Assembly: GCA_007123015.1 (NCBI GenBank)
Contig: SKSL01000136.1
Span: forward strand, 1 to 9,106
Reading direction: 5' to 3'
DNA length: 9,106 nucleotides
Source: Natronohydrobacter sp.
Lineage (GTDB): Bacteria; Pseudomonadota; Alphaproteobacteria; Rhodobacterales; Rhodobacteraceae
Shown: piece after piece, positions 6,879 through 9,106 of the stretch
Position numbering within the stretch: the stretch's first letter is position 1
Layout of the letters: the number at the start of each line of letters is the position of its first letter
The notes under the pieces: generated by a model
Told to the model about the DNA's origin: nothing
The model's input: the letters and a program-made list of their open reading frames with translations, nothing else
Databases searched by the model: none
Position numbers and translations under genes: made by a program

Positions 6879-7312
6879 GGGCCCTCGGGCAGGGTCAGGC
6901 TGCCGTCCTGCGCAAGCGGCCAGAACGGATTATGCGCCACTTCCCAGACATGGCCATCAGGATCCGTGTAATAGCCGGAATAGCCGCCCCAGAACACGGC
7001 CTCTGGGGTCTTGAGCGCAGTTGCGCCTGCGGCAAGGGCCGCCGCGAAAGCCGCGTCCACGTTGTCCCGGCTGTCGAAACTCTGGCAAAGTGTCATGGCC
7101 CCTGTCCCAAGCATCGTCCCGGGCCGCCCCTGATCTTCGGCCAGTGCAACGCGCCCGAAAAGCATCAGGGCCTGTCCGTGCAGCTGAAAGCAGACCATGC
7201 CCTCTGTGAGCCCGGACGGCACCCAGCCGAGCGCTGCGTAAAAATCGCTTGCGCGCTCAATGTCATCCACCCCGAGCGTGATCAGGGTTATGCGCTGTTT
7301 CGGGTAGCTCAT
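6875..7312 (-). CDS. VOC-superfamily (glyoxalase/bleomycin-resistance fold) protein
   Basis: The 145-residue protein has the paired beta-alpha-beta-beta-beta modules of the vicinal oxygen chelate fold. An N-terminal RITLITLGVDDIERASDFY runs into ALGW. A mid strand reads HGQALMLFGR. A C-terminal YSGYYTDPDGHVWEVAHNPF closes the domain. DPDGHxWEV is the usual last-strand motif, and its Glu is a common metal ligand. The N-terminal strand lacks the His often used as the first ligand, so glyoxalase I activity should not be assumed. It may bind a ligand or detoxify a metabolite. It sits between recF and the exporter with 4-base overlaps at both ends (ATGA 7309-7312 and 6875-6878), so it should be translated in step with them. 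Confidence 0.92.
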   Translation of the reverse strand: MSYPKQRITLITLGVDDIERASDFYAALGWVPSGLTEGMVCFQLHGQALMLFGRVALAEDQGRPGTMLGTGAMTLCQSFDSRDNVDAAFAAALAAGATALKTPEAVFWGGYSGYYTDPDGHVWEVAHNPFWPLAQDGSLTLPEGP

Positions 7313-8403
7313 GGCATCAGTTCCTTCATCTGGCTCAGGCCATCCGCCTCGGTCACGCTGAAATGCTGCGCCCGGGCCCCGAGATCGGAAAACAATTCTG
7401 CGCCAGTACCGGTCAGAAAGGCCTGCGCCCCCAACCCGCAGATCGCGTCATAAAGCGCGGCGCGGCGCCCGGCGTCAAGATGGGCGGCGACCTCATCGAG
7501 CAGAAGCACTGGCGGGCTGCCCTGCAGATCCGTCAGCGCGCGGGCATTGGCAAGCAGGATCGAGATCAGAAGCGCCTTCTGCTCGCCGGTTGAGCATTGC
7601 GCGGCCGTCATGCCTTTCGCGGCCCAGACTGCACCAAGATCGGCCCGATGCGGCCCAATCAGGCTGCGCCCGGCCGCCATATCGCGCCGCCGCCCTTCGG
7701 CCAGCGCTGTGGCCAGATCCTCCGGATCCGCAGGTGCCGCGCAGTCCAGTGTCAGATCAGCCTCGGGGAATGCCCCGCCCGCATCGCCATAATTGGCAAG
7801 CGCGCGCAAGGCATCACGCCGATTGGCCGTCACCTGCGCCCCGGCCTGCGCCATCTGCGCCTCTAACGCGCCAAACCAACCGCTATCGCTGATCCCTTCG
7901 CGCAGCAGCCGGTTGCGTTCGCGCATCGCTTTCTCATAGGCCAGTGAATGCGTGGCGTGGTCGGGCCGGAAGCTCAGCACGATCCGGTCCAGAAACCGCC
8001 TGCGCCCCTCTGGGGCCTCGATCCAGAGCCTGTCCATGGCCGGGGTCAACCAGAGCATGGCCAGCAGATCGCCCAGAGCTGTCTGCGCGGCGGCTTTCCC
8101 GTCGATCCGGACCAGTCGGCTCTGGCCCGGTTCGGCCCAGGTCTCGACCTCGCGCCATCCTGCGCGCGCAGCGATTTCGGCGCGCAGCTTCCAGCCCAGT
8201 GCTTGCGGACGTCGCGCAATGTCATCCGCTGCCGCGCGTCGTAGCCCGCGCCCGGGCGAGAGCAGCGAAACCGCTTCAAGCACATTCGTCTTGCCCGCCC
8301 CGTTCGGCCCGAACAGCACCACAGGCCGCCCGTCAAACTGCAACCGTGTGCGCTGATGCGAGCGGAAATGCGACAGCAGGAGGGAGGTGACATGCGCAGC
8401 CAT
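7309..8403 (-). CDS. recF: DNA replication and repair protein RecF
   Basis: RecF is an SMC/ABC-type ATPase that acts with RecO and RecR to load RecA at single-strand gaps. The 364 residues match the family length. Walker A GPNGAGKTN lies at 32-40 after the N-terminal LLLSHFRSHQ strand, the ABC-type signature STGEQKALL at 271-279, and Walker B LLLDEVAAHLD with catalytic DE at 303-304. The ATG at 8403 places Walker A at the normal distance, although no strong Shine-Dalgarno is visible. recF often lies directly after dnaN. Here dnaN is upstream on the same strand but separated by a toxin-like gene and a terminator (8445-8472). recF therefore needs a promoter downstream of that hairpin or depends on read-through. 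The next gene is a VOC protein instead of gyrB. Confidence 0.97.
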   Translation of the reverse strand: MAAHVTSLLLSHFRSHQRTRLQFDGRPVVLFGPNGAGKTNVLEAVSLLSPGRGLRRAAADDIARRPQALGWKLRAEIAARAGWREVETWAEPGQSRLVRIDGKAAAQTALGDLLAMLWLTPAMDRLWIEAPEGRRRFLDRIVLSFRPDHATHSLAYEKAMRERNRLLREGISDSGWFGALEAQMAQAGAQVTANRRDALRALANYGDAGGAFPEADLTLDCAAPADPEDLATALAEGRRRDMAAGRSLIGPHRADLGAVWAAKGMTAAQCSTGEQKALLISILLANARALTDLQGSPPVLLLDEVAAHLDAGRRAALYDAICGLGAQAFLTGTGAELFSDLGARAQHFSVTEADGLSQMKELMP

Positions 8404-8444
8404 GCGCCAAGCGGTAGAAAGTTTCGCGCCGGAACGCTAGCACG

Positions 8445-8472
8445 AAAAAGCCCCGCACACAGGGCGGGGCTT
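8445..8472 (-). terminator. rho-independent terminator between the toxin-like gene and recF
   Basis: Read on the minus strand, AAGCCCCGC (8472-8464) pairs with GCGGGGCTT (8456-8448) around a 7-base loop. The T-run 8449-8445 follows, a strong GC stem with U-tract. On the plus strand the hairpin is followed by TTGCTCAGC, so termination should be strand-specific for transcription coming from dnaN. Only about 40 bases separate it from the recF start. Confidence 0.85.
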
Positions 8473-8478
8473 GCTCAG

Positions 8479-8517
8479 CATTGGATCAAGGCTTGCTATC
8501 GCCAGTCTGATCCAATG
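8479..8517. repeat. 10-bp inverted repeat just ahead of the recF-side terminator
   Basis: CATTGGATCA (8479-8488) is the exact reverse complement of TGATCCAATG (8508-8517), with a 19-base loop. It lies 6 bases upstream, in transcriptional sense, of the terminator hairpin. GGCTTGCT occurs both in the loop (8490-8497) and across the terminator arm (8468-8475), so the loop copy could compete weakly for terminator pairing. It may be an operator, an mRNA 3' structure or an insertion scar. The sequence does not decide between these. Confidence 0.6.
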
Positions 8518-8576
8518 GCCCTTTCGGGTCTTAATGCGGATGTTTCCAGAGCCGCAGACGCAGCATAAATCGGTCG

Positions 8577-8999
8577 TCACAGATGATTTGTCAAGGTTGA
8601 CAACCCTAGGCCATGCAGGATTGCGCGCTGCACCGCCTTCAAACTGTCCGCATCTATACACTTGGTTTGATAAGCTCTCTGGCCATTCAATTTCCCTAGG
8701 CGCAGCAAATCAACCCGATGATAACCCGCTGCATAGATCATATCGCATTTTGCCCAGACAGTCTGCTCAGTCCATTTGGATGGGAGCTAGAACGGGATTC
8801 GGAGTTGATAGTGATACGGCATGATCTTGTGTGGTACTGTCGTACTGAGCGGCACCACAGTACACAGCTTGGGGCGCGCCTGAATGGGCTTTGACACAAC
8901 GACGCAGAGCCGTGGTTTCACCATCTCTGGTTCTTTGAAAGCGCCATCAAAATCCACTCTTACAATTGAGCCTTGGGGAGGATGAAAAGTAATAGGCAT
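8577..8999 (-). pseudogene. PemK/MazF-family toxin-like gene interrupted by an in-frame amber codon
   Basis: From ATG 8999 the frame reads 70 residues to TAG (8789-8787). It then continues in the same frame for 69 more residues to TGA (8579-8577), with no other break. The first half holds the PemK-like core: GSIVRVDF, EPEMVKPRLCVVVS and LCTVVPLSTT, which carry the Arg and Thr regions linked to RNA cleavage in MazF-type toxins. After the stop the family match resumes with WAKCDMIYAAGYHRVDLLRL, then GKLNGQRAYQTK and AILHGLGLSTLTNHL. About 140 residues in all is a full-length family member. No antitoxin gene precedes it: dnaN ends 18 bases upstream. Hand counts of GC are lower here (26/60 at 8641-8700, 29/60 at 8701-8760) than in recF (40/60 at 8281-8340), hinting at acquisition. 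The amber codon could be a real nonsense mutation or a sequencing error. Confidence 0.85.
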
Positions 9000-9017
9000 C
9001 TGGCCCCACTTCTCAGC

Positions 9018-9106
9018 CTAAACCCGCATTGGCATGACGACATAGACAGCGCTTGTGTCGCTACCCTCGCGCATCAGGGTCGGATCGCCCGAGGCATTGA
9101 ACAGAA
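9018..9106 (-). CDS. dnaN: DNA polymerase III beta sliding clamp, C-terminal end (partial)
   Basis: The last 28 codons of a minus-strand gene are present, ending at TAG (9020-9018). The translation LFNASGDPTLMREG followed by SDTSAVYVVMPMRV matches the C-terminus of the beta clamp, whose closing YVVMPMR is highly conserved. DnaN is the ring that tethers DNA polymerase III to the template. Its 5' part lies beyond the window. Its nearness to recF is the classic dnaA-dnaN-recF neighbourhood. The intervening toxin-like gene starts 18 bases downstream and may have been co-transcribed with dnaN. Confidence 0.95.
   Translation of the reverse strand, partial: LFNASGDPTLMREGSDTSAVYVVMPMRV

Noticed and set aside
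8437..8580. Short cysteine-rich minus-strand frame starting GTG 8580, overlapping the toxin-like gene's stop (GTGA), with CCVCG near its start
   Set aside because: It reads straight through the 8445-8472 terminator hairpin, so most transcripts would end before its stop. It has no clear Shine-Dalgarno sequence, and its tail is the translation of the terminator itself.
8471..8824. Plus-strand 117-codon frame in the dnaN-recF gap
   Set aside because: It is antisense to the toxin-like gene, whose family match on the minus strand is clear. No ribosome site or recognisable motif was found.
8823..8865. Partly complementary GTGGTAC / CACCACAGTAC words
   Set aside because: They lie inside conserved codons of the toxin-like gene, and the pairing is imperfect and broken, so a functional operator is not supported.

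Overview
The window is a high-GC chromosomal segment. Gene content, protein sequences and codon use point to an alphaproteobacterium of the Rhodobacterales/Rhodobacteraceae. This assignment comes from recognising the proteins, not from a database search. Most genes are core housekeeping genes. The accessory material is confined to the dnaN-recF gap at the right end.

Layout, left to right. Positions 1-892 (+) hold the end of leuC and all of leuD, the two subunits of isopropylmalate isomerase in leucine biosynthesis, closed by a clear rho-independent terminator. Positions 1157-3126 (+) carry a multi-spanning membrane protein of unknown function and an endonuclease/exonuclease/phosphatase (EEP)-fold protein. 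The EEP protein has no obvious start codon and lacks the usual Asp of its GDxN motif. Convergent to it, 4151-3273 (-) is dapA (lysine/diaminopimelate pathway). Divergent from dapA, 4251-6257 (+) is a periplasmic soluble lytic transglycosylase. DapA supplies a peptidoglycan precursor pathway and the transglycosylase cleaves peptidoglycan, so the pair may share a cell-wall theme.

The right third is on the minus strand and reads from 9106 downward: dnaN (3' end only), a PemK/MazF-family toxin-like gene, a stem and a terminator, then recF, a VOC (glyoxalase-fold) protein and a LysE/RhtB-family exporter. The last three are linked by 4-base ATGA overlaps and look like one translationally coupled unit. 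The lysE stop abuts the transglycosylase stop head to head, with no base between them.

The most unusual region is 8404-9017. A toxin-like gene, lower in GC than its neighbours by hand count, sits between dnaN and recF, where these two replication/repair genes are normally close together. Its frame is intact over 139 residues except for one amber codon after residue 70, so it is a recent pseudogene, a sequencing error or a recoded gene. The terminator between it and recF would separate recF transcription from dnaN. No tRNA, rRNA, CRISPR array or complete mobile element was seen, and no gene-free stretch exceeds 300 bases.
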